A stretch of DNA of 64,000 bases from Clostridiaceae bacterium (GCA_902363625.1 CABJAS010000002.1:62001-126000), one strand, 5' to 3'. Shown: positions 37,723 through 48,249, numbered from the stretch's first letter. Notes: generated from the letters alone by a model not told the origin. A program made the numbers and translations.

Positions 37723-38793
37723 ATGAAAAAAAAGATATGTTTTATTATCAATACCTTATTAGGTGGTGGAGCAGAAAGAGTGATCTCTACTCTAGCAAAT
37801 GAATTTTGTGAAGAATATGACATTACTATTCTCCTACTGCTTAATAAAGAAGAAATTGATTATTCATTGGATAAAAGAGTCCATATTATTCAGTTGCCGA
37901 AATTTAAAAACAAACTAACAAAATTTATTGGTATCTCAAAGAATTTATCTCATTTAATGAAAGAATTAAATTGTGATCTATATATTTCCTTTTGCACAAT
38001 TGAAAATGTGATGAGCTTAACAGCAAATTTATTTGCCAAAAAAAAGCTCTTTATTTCTGAACGAAATGCCCCTAAAACGGAAAAAAATAATATGTTTATC
38101 ATATTACTAAGAAAATTACTTTACAGTAAAGCAAAGGGTTATATCTTTCAAACAGAAGAGGCTAAAAACTGTTATTCAATGGGAATTCAAAAAAGAAGTT
38201 ATGTTATAGCAAATCCATTAAAGCCTAATTTACCATTAGCACAGCCTAATAACAATAAAATGATTTGCGCCGTTGGAAGATTAAATGCCCAGAAAAACTA
38301 TCCGTTGCTGTTAGAAAGTTTCTCTGAGTTTTTAATCCATTTTCCGCATTATCGTCTTTTTATATTTGGAAAAGGTCCACAAGAAAACAGCCTGCGCTCG
38401 ATGATTCATCAATTAAACCTTGAATCTTCGGTTATTCTTAAAGGCTTTAGTAATAATGTCCATGAGGAAATCAAAACCATGGATTTTTTTGTTATGAGTT
38501 CTGATTATGAAGGAATGCCAAATGCCTTAATGGAAGCGATGGCGATGGGTTTACCTTGCATTTCTACAGATTGTCCATCTGGAGGGCCAAGAGCACTGAT
38601 AGAAAACGGTGTAAATGGGCTACTGTTTCCGGTTCAAGATAAGCAGGCACTTGTCAAACAAATGTCCTTATTAGCAAGTGATAAAAAGCTGAGAATGAGC
38701 ATTGCTGAAAACGCTAAAAAAGTGGCAGATAATTACTCTGTTTCAACAATTATTGAAGAATGGAAAATATTATTTCATGAAAATATATACTAA
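37723..38793 (+). CDS. Glycosyltransferase family 4
   Basis: A 356-residue GT-B enzyme. N-terminal INTLLGGGAERVISTLA is typical of the family; the donor-site EX7E is in SSDYEGMPNALMEAMAMG. It transfers a sugar of the repeat unit. Close in type to N-acetylgalactosamine transferases of capsule loci, but the donor cannot be set from sequence. Confidence 0.92.
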   Translation: MKKKICFIINTLLGGGAERVISTLANEFCEEYDITILLLLNKEEIDYSLDKRVHIIQLPKFKNKLTKFIGISKNLSHLMKELNCDLYISFCTIENVMSLTANLFAKKKLFISERNAPKTEKNNMFIILLRKLLYSKAKGYIFQTEEAKNCYSMGIQKRSYVIANPLKPNLPLAQPNNNKMICAVGRLNAQKNYPLLLESFSEFLIHFPHYRLFIFGKGPQENSLRSMIHQLNLESSVILKGFSNNVHEEIKTMDFFVMSSDYEGMPNALMEAMAMGLPCISTDCPSGGPRALIENGVNGLLFPVQDKQALVKQMSLLASDKKLRMSIAENAKKVADNYSVSTIIEEWKILFHENIY

Positions 38794-38808
38794 ACAAGGA
38801 GGTCATTC

Positions 38809-39804
38809 ATGACTACGATATTCATTACAGGCGGAGCAGGATTTATTGGTTCTCACCTTACACAAGAATTACTTAAACAGGGAACACAAGTTATCAGCAT
38901 AGATAATTTTAATGATTATTACGACCCAAATTTAAAAGAAAAAAACTATGAGTTAGTCAAGCAAACCGCAAAAGAGGTTAATACATTTTATAAGCTTTAT
39001 AGAGGGGATATCCGTGATAAAGAATTAATAGAGAAAATATTTGCTGAAAACAAAATAGATGGTGTTGTTTCTTTGGCCGCCAATGCCGGTGTTAGACCCT
39101 CTATTGAAAATCCATCATTCTATGTTGATGTTAACTTAATGGGATTAACAAATTTATTAGAAGCATGTCGTTTTCACGATGTCAAAAGCTTTGTATTTAT
39201 TTCTTCATCCTCAGTATATGGAAACAACAAGAAAGTGCCATTCAGTGAAAAGGACGCAGTAGATAATCCCATATCCCCTTATGCTGCAACTAAAAAAGCG
39301 GGGGAATTATTGTGCTATACTTATCATTCATTATTCAAAATGAATATTGCTTGTTTGCGATATTTCACAGTATATGGTCCCAGACAAAGACCTGATTTAG
39401 CAATCAATAAATTTACTCGCCTTATTTTAGAGGGGCAGCCCATCCCCATGTATGGAGATGGAGGTACTTCACGAGATTATACATATATAAGTGACATTGT
39501 AACAGGTACCATTCAAGCATTAAATTATGTCATGCAAAAAGACAAACTAATTTATGATATTTTCAATTTAGGGGGAAGTCACCCTATTGTATTAAGAGAA
39601 CTTATAAACATAATATCTCAGACTATCAAAAAAGAACCTATCATTCAACAACTACCTATGCAGCCGGGAGATGTGAATACGACATACAGTGATTTTTCAC
39701 ACGCTAAAAAAATTCTGAATTATCAGCCTAAGATCGAAATAAAAGAAGGTATAGCCAAGTTTGTTGAGTGGTACATTCAAGAGGTATTCAGCCATGTCAG
39801 TTAA
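38809..39804 (+). CDS. UDP-glucuronate 4-epimerase-like enzyme
   Basis: A 331-residue extended SDR with TGGAGFIGSHL, the active site YAATKK and the block YFTVYGPRQRPDLAI, typical of CapI/LpsL UDP-glucuronate epimerases. It would make UDP-galacturonate from UDP-glucuronate, which the dehydrogenase gene at 44.5 kb supplies. This points to uronic acids in the polymer. AAGGAGG lies upstream. Confidence 0.88.
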   Translation: MTTIFITGGAGFIGSHLTQELLKQGTQVISIDNFNDYYDPNLKEKNYELVKQTAKEVNTFYKLYRGDIRDKELIEKIFAENKIDGVVSLAANAGVRPSIENPSFYVDVNLMGLTNLLEACRFHDVKSFVFISSSSVYGNNKKVPFSEKDAVDNPISPYAATKKAGELLCYTYHSLFKMNIACLRYFTVYGPRQRPDLAINKFTRLILEGQPIPMYGDGGTSRDYTYISDIVTGTIQALNYVMQKDKLIYDIFNLGGSHPIVLRELINIISQTIKKEPIIQQLPMQPGDVNTTYSDFSHAKKILNYQPKIEIKEGIAKFVEWYIQEVFSHVS

Positions 39805-40660
39805 AAGAGAACTACTTAAGTTACTGCCGGATAAAATTTACTTACAGCTACAATACTATAAATATTTTAAAAAATTTATTAATTTTAAGCATCCCAAAAC
39901 CTTTAATGAAAAGCTGCAATGGTTAAAGCTTAATGATAAAAAAAAGCAATATACTGAACTTGTGGATAAGTATCAATTCAAAAAAGTAATCTCTCAAAAA
40001 CTAGGGGAAGAATATGTCGTTCCGCTAATTAATGTTTATGATCAAGCAGATGAAATTGACTTTGACCAATTGCCTAATCAGTTTGTATTGAAAGCTACCC
40101 ATGACAGTGGGAGTGTTTTTATATGTAAAGATAAAAAAGCTATAGATGTGCCTAAAGTTAGACATTTCTTTAATCAAAGTCTTAAGATAAATTATTTTTA
40201 TGGCACTAGAGAGTGGCCATATAAGCACGTTAAACCAAGAATCATTGCAGAACAGTATCTCATTGATGAATCAGGGTTTGAATTAAAAGATTATAAAGTT
40301 TTCTGTTTTAATGGTGTTCCTAAACTTATTGGTTTGGTTAAAGGAAGAACTACTACGCCTACCGAAGACTTTTATAGCACAGAATGGAAAAAAGTAGACA
40401 TTGAGTTTGGGGGCTATCCAAATTCAAGCACTATTATGGAAAAACCAGTTTTCCTAGAAGAAATGCTTAGATTATCGAGTTTGCTAGCCAAAGATACTTA
40501 TTTTTTAAGAGTGGACTGGAACTATGCAAACGAGCATCTAAAACTAGGTGAATTAACGTTCTACGAAACTGCTGGGCTAGAGACGATAAAACCCGATCAA
40601 TGGAATCAGCAGTTAGGAGAATGGATTCAATTACCCATTGATAAAACCTATAAAAAATAG
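39794..40660 (+). CDS. TupA-like ATP-grasp protein
   Basis: A 288-residue protein using ATG 39794 (GAGG upstream, 11-base overlap with the epimerase gene). The block HPKTFNEKLQWLKL and the C-terminal LRVDWNY and LGELTFYETAG identify the TupA-like ATP-grasp family. TupA takes part in teichuronopeptide synthesis in alkaliphilic Bacillus. ATP-grasp enzymes join a carboxylate to an amine. Set between a glucuronate epimerase and an amino-acid aminotransferase, it may attach an amine to a uronic acid. The family is often annotated as glycosyltransferase without proof. Confidence 0.85.
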   Translation: MSVKRELLKLLPDKIYLQLQYYKYFKKFINFKHPKTFNEKLQWLKLNDKKKQYTELVDKYQFKKVISQKLGEEYVVPLINVYDQADEIDFDQLPNQFVLKATHDSGSVFICKDKKAIDVPKVRHFFNQSLKINYFYGTREWPYKHVKPRIIAEQYLIDESGFELKDYKVFCFNGVPKLIGLVKGRTTTPTEDFYSTEWKKVDIEFGGYPNSSTIMEKPVFLEEMLRLSSLLAKDTYFLRVDWNYANEHLKLGELTFYETAGLETIKPDQWNQQLGEWIQLPIDKTYKK

Positions 40661-40689
40661 GAAAAATAAACGAAAAGCGAGGAATTAAA

Positions 40690-41955
40690 ATGTTTGATAT
40701 TTTTGAAAAAAGAGAATCACAGGTGCGATCTTATTGCAGAAACTTTCCAATTGAATTCAATAAAGCAAAAGGAGCTGTATTAACGAGCATTGATGGTCAA
40801 GAATATATTGATTTTTTTGCCGGTGCCGGGGCTATGAACTTTGGACACAACAATGAATACATAAAAAAACAAATAATGGATTATTTATCTCAAGATAAAA
40901 TTATTCATGCTTTAGATATGTTTACTGAAGCTAAAGAAAAATGGCTGAATGGATTTACTGAAAAAATTTTTATTCCCAAAAACCTTGACTATAAAATCAT
41001 GTGTTGTGGAGCTACTGGTACAAATGCAGTTGAAGCCGCTCTTAAACTAGCAAGAAAAAATACGAAAAGAACAAATGTGTTTGCTTTTACCGGTGCTTTT
41101 CACGGCATGACCTTAGGTTCCCTTGCCATGACTAGCGATAGACACAGCCGTTTAGGAGCAGGATTACCATTAAATAATGTAACCTTTGTTCCTTACTATA
41201 ATGCGTTTAAAGACTATACACAGTCTTTAGATTACCTTGAAATGATTTTATCGGATGATCACTCAGGAATTGATCTGCCCGCAGCAATTGTATTGGAAAC
41301 CGTACAGGCAGAGGGCGGTGTTAATGTAGCGCCTAAAGAATGGCTCCAAGGTATTCGTAAAATTTGTGATAAATACGGTATTCTCATGATTATAGATGAT
41401 ATACAGGTGGGGATATGCAGAACCGGAGATTTCTTTTCATGGGAACGAGCAAATATAATTCCGGATATGGTCGTTTTATCTAAATCAATAAGTGGTTTTG
41501 GATTACCTATGGCGATACTATTGGTAAAACCCGAATATGATATTTTTTCACCTGCTGAGCATAATGGCACATTTAGAGGAAATCAACTTGGATTTGTAGG
41601 ATCTCTGGCTGGAATAGAATACTATCATGATCACCAATTAGACAAAGAAGTAAAAAGAAAAGAAAAAATAGTTCAAGATTTTTTAGAAAGAAGGATTATG
41701 CCGATAGATGTTCGTCTCGATATAAGAGGTATTGGATTAATTTGGGGAATAGATTTTATAAAGATTGACGCTCAGCTTTCCAAAGCAGTTATGCAAAAAT
41801 GTGTTGAAAACGGATTAATTATCGAAAGAGCCGGAAGAGAGGACAGTGTAATAAAAATCCTACCTCCGCTTACCATTGAAGATGATACTTTATTAAATGG
41901 ACTCAGTATATTGGAAAATGCAGTTAAAGATGTTTTATCTAATCCTGCAAGGTAA
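40690..41955 (+). CDS. EctB-like diaminobutyrate-2-oxoglutarate aminotransferase
   Basis: A 421-residue class III aminotransferase of EctB length. Seen: FFAGAGAMNFGHNN, GATGTNAVEAALK, FTGAFHGMTLGSLAMT, PLP-binding Lys265 in LSKSISGFGLPMA. EctB makes L-2,4-diaminobutyrate from aspartate semialdehyde. No ectA or ectC is present, so ectoine synthesis is not the aim. Position in a polysaccharide operon beside an ATP-grasp gene suggests that the diamine decorates the polymer. Confidence 0.9.
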   Translation: MFDIFEKRESQVRSYCRNFPIEFNKAKGAVLTSIDGQEYIDFFAGAGAMNFGHNNEYIKKQIMDYLSQDKIIHALDMFTEAKEKWLNGFTEKIFIPKNLDYKIMCCGATGTNAVEAALKLARKNTKRTNVFAFTGAFHGMTLGSLAMTSDRHSRLGAGLPLNNVTFVPYYNAFKDYTQSLDYLEMILSDDHSGIDLPAAIVLETVQAEGGVNVAPKEWLQGIRKICDKYGILMIIDDIQVGICRTGDFFSWERANIIPDMVVLSKSISGFGLPMAILLVKPEYDIFSPAEHNGTFRGNQLGFVGSLAGIEYYHDHQLDKEVKRKEKIVQDFLERRIMPIDVRLDIRGIGLIWGIDFIKIDAQLSKAVMQKCVENGLIIERAGREDSVIKILPPLTIEDDTLLNGLSILENAVKDVLSNPAR

Positions 41956-41960
41956 AATTA

Positions 41961-43091
41961 ATGGTAAAAAAATTTATAAAGAAAATTATCCCAATAGAAA
42001 TAATACTCAAAATTATAAGAGGAATGCACACTGTATCTTATTTTTATCATAAAGATAATCGCTCACTATTTTTAGCTTTGAGAGCCAAATTAAAACCAAT
42101 ATCTCTTATACAATTACTAAAATATGTTTATATCAGTCCTGGCTTCAACAGCTTTGCAAAGGCATATCTGAATCCCAGTGTAAAATTATTAAACGAAAAC
42201 TGGAAGTCTGTTAACTTAAAAGAACCCATATTTATTTGTGCTGTTAAAAACGATTTGATACGCATTCAATTACAGCTTGAGCATTATCGCAAAATAAATA
42301 TTCAGCATATTGTTTATATTGACAATGGGTCTACAGATGGAACCTTTGAATATTTAAACAAACAACCTGACGTCAATCTATTTACTACATCAGAGAATTT
42401 TAATGCCAGCATAAAAGATGCATGGATTCGCCAAGTAATGGATTATTATGGCTATGATCGCTGGTATCTTATTGTTGATTCAGATGAGTTATTCATTTAT
42501 CCACATCTCGAAAAAGTAGGAATTTTAAAACTGATAGATATATTGGAAAGCAGAAAAGAGAATGCTTTATTATCAATGATGCTTGATATGTATACAAAAA
42601 ATACTATCTTCGATTTAACTCAGACTACTGATACTCCTGAAGATATTATAAAGCAATATTCCTTTTTTGATACAGATAGCTATGTGATTAAAAAAGATGG
42701 CAGTTTCACTAATATCAGCGGCGGTCCACGTGAAAGAATATTCTCTAAAAACAAAGAATTCAAACCATTGCTTACAAAATATCCTCTTATTAAAATGCAA
42801 AGAAATTCATTTTATGGATATCACTGGTTTATTTCAAAGGATAAACTTTATCATTACCCCTTATTTTCTGCTTTATTGCATTATAAATTCCTGCCTACCG
42901 ATAACATCAAATATGCCAAAATAGTTCAAGAAGGCACTTATGCTGGAGGAAGTGCTGAATATCGCCAATATTTAAAAGTTTTAGAAAAGGAACCTAATCA
43001 ATCTTTTTATTATGAAAATTCCTGTCAATTAACAACTTCTTGGGATCTATCAAAAATAAAAATTTTTAAGATAATAGAGGAACTGAAATGA
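41961..43091 (+). CDS. Glycosyltransferase family 2-like protein
   Basis: A 376-residue protein of the Glyco_tranf_2_4 type. It has KNDLIRIQLQLEHYRKINI, the VYIDNGSTDGTFEYL block and the metal-binding DSDELF; later GYHWFISKDKLYHYP. It lacks membrane segments. The product class is seen in capsule and EPS clusters. Donor unknown. Confidence 0.85.
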   Translation: MVKKFIKKIIPIEIILKIIRGMHTVSYFYHKDNRSLFLALRAKLKPISLIQLLKYVYISPGFNSFAKAYLNPSVKLLNENWKSVNLKEPIFICAVKNDLIRIQLQLEHYRKINIQHIVYIDNGSTDGTFEYLNKQPDVNLFTTSENFNASIKDAWIRQVMDYYGYDRWYLIVDSDELFIYPHLEKVGILKLIDILESRKENALLSMMLDMYTKNTIFDLTQTTDTPEDIIKQYSFFDTDSYVIKKDGSFTNISGGPRERIFSKNKEFKPLLTKYPLIKMQRNSFYGYHWFISKDKLYHYPLFSALLHYKFLPTDNIKYAKIVQEGTYAGGSAEYRQYLKVLEKEPNQSFYYENSCQLTTSWDLSKIKIFKIIEELK

Positions 43092-44494
43092 ATAAACTAA
43101 AACGTAATATATTTTATAGTACTTTTTATCAGATTATTCAAATCATTCTTCCCCTTATCACTACTCCGTATATTTCAAGAGTATTAGGTGCGGCAGGAGT
43201 CGGTACCATTTCTTACGCACAAACAATTGTTTCTTACTTTGTTCTCTTTGCACTATTGGGGTTAGAAAACTATGGAAGCAGAGAAATTGCACAATGCAAA
43301 AATCATAAAGAATTAAATAACACCTTCAATGAGATCGTCTTTTCTCAATTTTTCATGGTTATTGTCACTATTATCATTTATTTTATTTATATTGTCTTTT
43401 TTGCTTCAAACAAGCAACTATATCTACTTTATACCCTTATGTTGTTTGGACAAGGCATAAGTATTAACTGGTTCTTTTGGGGAATGGAAAATTTTAAGAT
43501 CACTGTCATTCGAAATCTAATCTTAAAAATAATATCTATACTCTGTCTCTTCCTATTCGTTAAAACTAAGCAAGATATTATGATTTATGCCCTAATCAAT
43601 ATCTTATCTGTTTTGCTAGGTGAACTATGGTTATGGAAAATCACTAAAAATACAATTGATATTCGAATGCCTGCATGGGTTAATATTAAAAAACATATCC
43701 AACCAAATTTAATGTTATTTCTGCCTGTGCTTTCCAAAAACATTTATTTATCTATCGATAAGCTTATGCTAGGCGCCATGTCTACCATCGAAAGTGTTGG
43801 CATCTATACCTACGCTGAAACGATTGTCAAACTGCCAATGGGAATTGTCACTGCCTTTTCAACTGCAATGATGCCAAGAATTACAAATTTATATTCAAAT
43901 CACGATACTGTTACAACAAAAAAATATCTGCGATTATCTATGTTTGCGATTCTATTTATTACATCTGCCATATCTTTTGGCATTGCTGCCATAGCTCCAA
44001 CACTTATTCCGCTCTTTCTTGGCAACGATTTTATTGATGCCATAACCATTGTAGAAATGTTATCTATAATTGTTATTATTATTTCTATTGGGAGCATCTT
44101 TAGAACTCAGATCCTAATCCCACTAAAAAAGGATAAGGAGTATTCACGCAGCATTATTATCGGGGCAGTCATTAATGTCATTATCAATTCGTTATTAATT
44201 CCAAAGATCGGAATTCTCGGAGCTGCTATAGGTACGGTTGTATCTGAATTTACTGTTGTCTGCATTCAATTGTACTATATAAAAAATGAAGTACACATTA
44301 TTGACAGCTTATTATCCGGTATTCCGTTCATTCTTTTTGGTCTTATTATGTTTATTCTAATACGTACATATTTTCAGTCTTCTCTTCCCACCATAAGCAA
44401 TCTTTTTATACAAATATTGGCGGGAGGTTCCTTTTATCTAGTTTGTTCATCTATATATTTTATTATCTACAAAAAAAGAGTATACCACAATTAA
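43088..44494 (+). CDS. Wzx-type polysaccharide flippase
   Basis: A 468-residue membrane protein with about 12-14 helices, MOP superfamily. The N-terminal block PLITTPYISRVLGAAGVGTISYAQ is the standard Wzx signature. It moves lipid-linked repeat units to the outer face for polymerisation. Start ATGA-coupled to the previous gene. Confidence 0.95.
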   Translation: MNKLKRNIFYSTFYQIIQIILPLITTPYISRVLGAAGVGTISYAQTIVSYFVLFALLGLENYGSREIAQCKNHKELNNTFNEIVFSQFFMVIVTIIIYFIYIVFFASNKQLYLLYTLMLFGQGISINWFFWGMENFKITVIRNLILKIISILCLFLFVKTKQDIMIYALINILSVLLGELWLWKITKNTIDIRMPAWVNIKKHIQPNLMLFLPVLSKNIYLSIDKLMLGAMSTIESVGIYTYAETIVKLPMGIVTAFSTAMMPRITNLYSNHDTVTTKKYLRLSMFAILFITSAISFGIAAIAPTLIPLFLGNDFIDAITIVEMLSIIVIIISIGSIFRTQILIPLKKDKEYSRSIIIGAVINVIINSLLIPKIGILGAAIGTVVSEFTVVCIQLYYIKNEVHIIDSLLSGIPFILFGLIMFILIRTYFQSSLPTISNLFIQILAGGSFYLVCSSIYFIIYKKRVYHN

Positions 44495-44509
44495 AAACAG
44501 GAGGTTTAT

Positions 44510-45676
44510 ATGAAAATTGCAGTAGCAGGAACAGGTTATGTAGGATTAAGCATCGCCATATTACTATCACAGCATCATGAAGTCATTGCTTTAGATATTT
44601 TAAAAGAAAAGGTTGATATGATTAACAATCGTATTTCGCCCATACAAGACAGTGAAATAGAGGATTTCCTAAAACATAAAGAACTAAATTTAAAAGCAAC
44701 TCTTGATAAAGAAGTTGCTTTTAAAAATGCTAATTTTATTATTATCAGTACACCAACAAATTATGACGAAAACAAAAATTATTTTGACACTTCAACAGTT
44801 GAAGACATTATCGAATCTGTCCTTGAAATAAATCCAACTGCTGTGATGATCGTTAAATCTACAGTCCCTGTCGGATTTATTAAGCAGATGAAAGAAAAAT
44901 ATAAAATTAACAATCTTATCTTCTCACCTGAATTTCTAAGAGAAGGGAAAGCGTTATATGATAATCTTTATCCATCTCGAATTGTCATAGGTGAAAAAAG
45001 CGATAGAGCACAGACATTCGTCAATTTATTAAAAGAAGGAGCGTTTAAACAAGATATTCCTGTCTTATTTACAAATAATACAGAAGCTGAAGCAATTAAA
45101 CTATTTGCCAATACCTACCTTGCTTTAAGAGTGTCTTATTTCAATGAACTGGATACTTATTCAGAAATGAAAGGATTATGCTCAAAAGATATTATTGAAG
45201 GCGTATGTTTAGATCCAAGAATTGGAAATCATTACAACAATCCATCTTTTGGATATGGAGGTTATTGCCTTCCAAAAGATACAAAACAACTAAAAGCAAA
45301 TTATCAAGATGTACCGGAAAATTTAATCAGCGCGATTGTTCAAAGCAACAGCACAAGAAAAGACCATATTGCTCAACAAATTATAGATCGTCAGCCTAAA
45401 ATCGTAGGCATTTATCGTTTAACAATGAAGAGCGGATCGGATAATTTCAGAGCTAGTGCTATTCAAGGCATTATGAAACGAATAAAAGCAAAAGGCATTG
45501 AACTGGTTATTTATGAACCTACGTTAAAGGATTCTACCTTTTTTAATAGCAAAGTTATTAAAAATTTAGATGACTTTAAAGAAATTAGTGATCTTATCGT
45601 AGTGAACCGCATAAATGATGAATTAAATGATGTCACAAATAAGATTTATACACGGGATCTATTTTATATTGATTAA
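44510..45676 (+). CDS. ugd: UDP-glucose 6-dehydrogenase
   Basis: A 388-residue dehydrogenase that oxidises UDP-glucose to UDP-glucuronate. NAD site [11 protein letters not shown] at the N-terminus, [19 protein letters not shown], and catalytic Cys253 in [13 protein letters not shown] bacterial short form. AGGAGG seven bases upstream. It supplies glucuronate to the epimerase encoded earlier in the operon. Confidence 0.96.
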   Translation: MKIAVAGTGYVGLSIAILLSQHHEVIALDILKEKVDMINNRISPIQDSEIEDFLKHKELNLKATLDKEVAFKNANFIIISTPTNYDENKNYFDTSTVEDIIESVLEINPTAVMIVKSTVPVGFIKQMKEKYKINNLIFSPEFLREGKALYDNLYPSRIVIGEKSDRAQTFVNLLKEGAFKQDIPVLFTNNTEAEAIKLFANTYLALRVSYFNELDTYSEMKGLCSKDIIEGVCLDPRIGNHYNNPSFGYGGYCLPKDTKQLKANYQDVPENLISAIVQSNSTRKDHIAQQIIDRQPKIVGIYRLTMKSGSDNFRASAIQGIMKRIKAKGIELVIYEPTLKDSTFFNSKVIKNLDDFKEISDLIVVNRINDELNDVTNKIYTRDLFYID

Positions 45677-45708
45677 ATAAATATACTTCAAAATAGGAAA
45701 GGAAGTTT

Positions 45709-47169
45709 TTGATGTTATTTAATTCCTATATTTTTATCTTTCTGTTTTTGCCAGCAGCCATTATAGGCTATTATACTTTGAACAAATTAAAAAAATATGT
45801 TTTAGGAGAATATTTCTTAATTATAATGTCTCTTATTTTTTATGCCTATTTTAACACTAGTTATTTTCCTATCATATTTTTCAGTATACTTGGAAACTAT
45901 TATTTAGTATATATGATGAATCACCTAAAGTACTCTAATTGGAAAAAGGCTATATTTATTATAGGGTTACTATCCAATATCGGAATACTGTTTTACTACA
46001 AATACATGGGATTTTTTATACAGAACATCAATGTTCTTTTTAAAACAAATTTTTTAATTACTAAATTACTTCTTCCACTTGGAATCAGTTTTTTTACTTT
46101 TCAACAGCTTAGCTACGTTATCGACAGCTATCTAGGGAGAGTGAAGACTTATTCGTTTAGACAGTATGTCTTGTTTGTTACATTTTTTCCACAACTTATA
46201 GCCGGTCCTATCGTGTTACATGACGAGATTATTCCCCAGTTCAAAAATATTGATAAGAAAACGTTTAATTGGAATAATTTTTCCGAAGGTCTAATGGCTT
46301 TCTCTTTTGGGATGGCTAAAAAGGTTATTATTGCTGACTCTTTTGGTAATGTCGTCAATTACGGTTTTGCTAATCTAGCCGGACTTGATTCTACAAACGC
46401 AATTTTTACAATGCTGTCCTATACTATTCAGATTTATTTTGATTTCAGTGGTTATTGTGATATGGCTACCGGGATAGCAAAAATGTTTAATATCGATCTA
46501 CCTATTAACTTTAATTCGCCATATAAGGCTTTGTCTATCACTGAGTTTTGGAAGAGATGGCATATAACATTAACCCGTTTTTTAAGAACCTATATTTATT
46601 TTCCACTTGGAGGAAACAGAAAAGGACAATGTCGAACATATCTTAATTTATTTATTGTTTTCTTAGTGAGTGGATTATGGCATGGAGCAAATTACACATT
46701 TATTGTCTGGGGAATCCTTCATGGTACTGCTATGATTATTGAACGAATATTTAAGGAAAAACAAGAGAAGCTGCATCCGGCACTAAAGTGGCTCATGACC
46801 ATCGTATTTATCAATTTTACATGGATAATTTTTAGAGCTAATACATTAAATGATGCTACTATTTTAATTAAACAAATTATGTTATTTGACTTTGGTTCTT
46901 TATCTAAAGATCTAGTATCCGCATTAGGATTTAACGGTCTTATGTACTTCTTTTCCCATATTGGTCGTATAGGCTATTATATGTCAAATACTTATCCGGT
47001 TTATGCTATTATCGGTATTTTATTTATTATATTATTTTGTAAAAATACAAACGAAAGAATAAATACATTTAAACCCACCTTGTTAAATTGTGTAGTCAGT
47101 TCATTTTTATTATTTTATTCAATTCTTTCGTTATCTGGGATGAGTACATTTTTATACTTTAACTTTTAG
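45709..47169 (+). CDS. MBOAT-family O-acyltransferase (AlgI/DltB-like)
   Basis: A 486-residue membrane protein with about 11 helices and the MBOAT core: YTIQIYFDFSGYCDMATGIAKMF, FWKRWHITLTRFLRTYIYFPLGGN and the active His in SGLWHGANYTF. It passes acyl groups, usually acetyl, across the membrane. The next gene encodes a likely SGNH partner that would place the group on the polymer. Confidence 0.95.
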   Translation: MMLFNSYIFIFLFLPAAIIGYYTLNKLKKYVLGEYFLIIMSLIFYAYFNTSYFPIIFFSILGNYYLVYMMNHLKYSNWKKAIFIIGLLSNIGILFYYKYMGFFIQNINVLFKTNFLITKLLLPLGISFFTFQQLSYVIDSYLGRVKTYSFRQYVLFVTFFPQLIAGPIVLHDEIIPQFKNIDKKTFNWNNFSEGLMAFSFGMAKKVIIADSFGNVVNYGFANLAGLDSTNAIFTMLSYTIQIYFDFSGYCDMATGIAKMFNIDLPINFNSPYKALSITEFWKRWHITLTRFLRTYIYFPLGGNRKGQCRTYLNLFIVFLVSGLWHGANYTFIVWGILHGTAMIIERIFKEKQEKLHPALKWLMTIVFINFTWIIFRANTLNDATILIKQIMLFDFGSLSKDLVSALGFNGLMYFFSHIGRIGYYMSNTYPVYAIIGILFIILFCKNTNERINTFKPTLLNCVVSSFLLFYSILSLSGMSTFLYFNF

Positions 47170-47180
47170 GGAGATAAATT

Positions 47181-48242
47181 ATGAATAAAAATAAAAAATA
47201 TTGTCTTGCTTTCTTTAGTCTAACTCTATTTTTTCTTATAACGACCGCCTTGACAGTGATAATCGCAGACCCCTATTTTCATTATCATTTCCCTAATTTA
47301 GATTTACACTATACTTTAAAAGATCAGCGTTATCAAAACGATGGAATATTAAGGCATTTCGAATATGATGCCTTAATTATTGGTACTTCTATGACCGAGA
47401 ATTTTAAGACAAGCGAATTTGATAAATTATTTAATTGTCAATCAATAAAAACACCCTTTGCGGGAGCAACATATAAAGAAATAAATGATAATATTGAAAA
47501 CGCAATTTCTTATAATGATAGCATTAAATATGTTGTCAGAGCTTTAGATGCATCTAAATTCTACACAGATTCAGAAGAAATGATGTATGATGATTATCCT
47601 GACTATCTCACCAATAGCAACATATTTGATGATGTATATTACTTATTTAACAAAACAACGCTATTTAAAAATGTTTTACCATTAATAGAAACTTATTCTA
47701 AAAATAATCGGACTATTACTTCTTTTGATGATGCTTACAATTGGCATAACAATTTTGCCTTTGGTACAAAGGTTGTTTTAAAAACCTATGAAAGACCTAA
47801 TAAAGCAGAAAATAAAAAGATTACTACAGCAGAAGACATCGATCGTTTTCAAAAAAATATAAATAAAAATATTGTTGAGACAGTAAGAAATAATCCACAA
47901 ATAGAATTTTATTACTTTATACCACCATACAGTATATGCTACTGGGATAAACTAAATCAAACTCAATCCATAGAGCATCATTTATATGGTGAAAAAATGA
48001 TTATTGAATCTCTATTGCCTTATGAAAATGTTCATTTATTTTCGTTTAATAATAATTTTGACATTATTACCAATCTAGGTGATTATAAGGATATATCTCA
48101 TTATAGTGGAAATATAAATAGTTACATACTTCGTAAAATGAGTCAGGAGAAATATCGCTTAACAAAAGATAACTATCAAAATTACTTACAAACCATTGAA
48201 GACTATTATACACATTATGACTATGATTCTCTTTTTCAATAG
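47181..48242 (+). CDS. SGNH/DltD-like acyltransferase partner of the MBOAT
   Basis: A 353-residue protein with one N-terminal membrane helix (9-30) and an outside domain. Ser70 sits in ALIIGTSMTENF, the nucleophile block of this fold, and D304/H307 in KDISHYSGNIN forms the DxxH end of the triad. The C-terminal domain therefore looks like an active SGNH acyltransferase. The gene follows the MBOAT gene by 11 bases, as algX/dltD-like genes do. It probably O-acetylates the polysaccharide. It is the last gene of the operon. Confidence 0.82.
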   Translation: MNKNKKYCLAFFSLTLFFLITTALTVIIADPYFHYHFPNLDLHYTLKDQRYQNDGILRHFEYDALIIGTSMTENFKTSEFDKLFNCQSIKTPFAGATYKEINDNIENAISYNDSIKYVVRALDASKFYTDSEEMMYDDYPDYLTNSNIFDDVYYLFNKTTLFKNVLPLIETYSKNNRTITSFDDAYNWHNNFAFGTKVVLKTYERPNKAENKKITTAEDIDRFQKNINKNIVETVRNNPQIEFYYFIPPYSICYWDKLNQTQSIEHHLYGEKMIIESLLPYENVHLFSFNNNFDIITNLGDYKDISHYSGNINSYILRKMSQEKYRLTKDNYQNYLQTIEDYYTHYDYDSLFQ

Positions 48243-48249
48243 TAAAAAC

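Noticed and set aside
41259..41570. Minus-strand open frame of about 100 codons inside the EctB-like gene
   Set aside because: It is a frame shadow of a strongly conserved aminotransferase gene, with no ribosome site or family motif.
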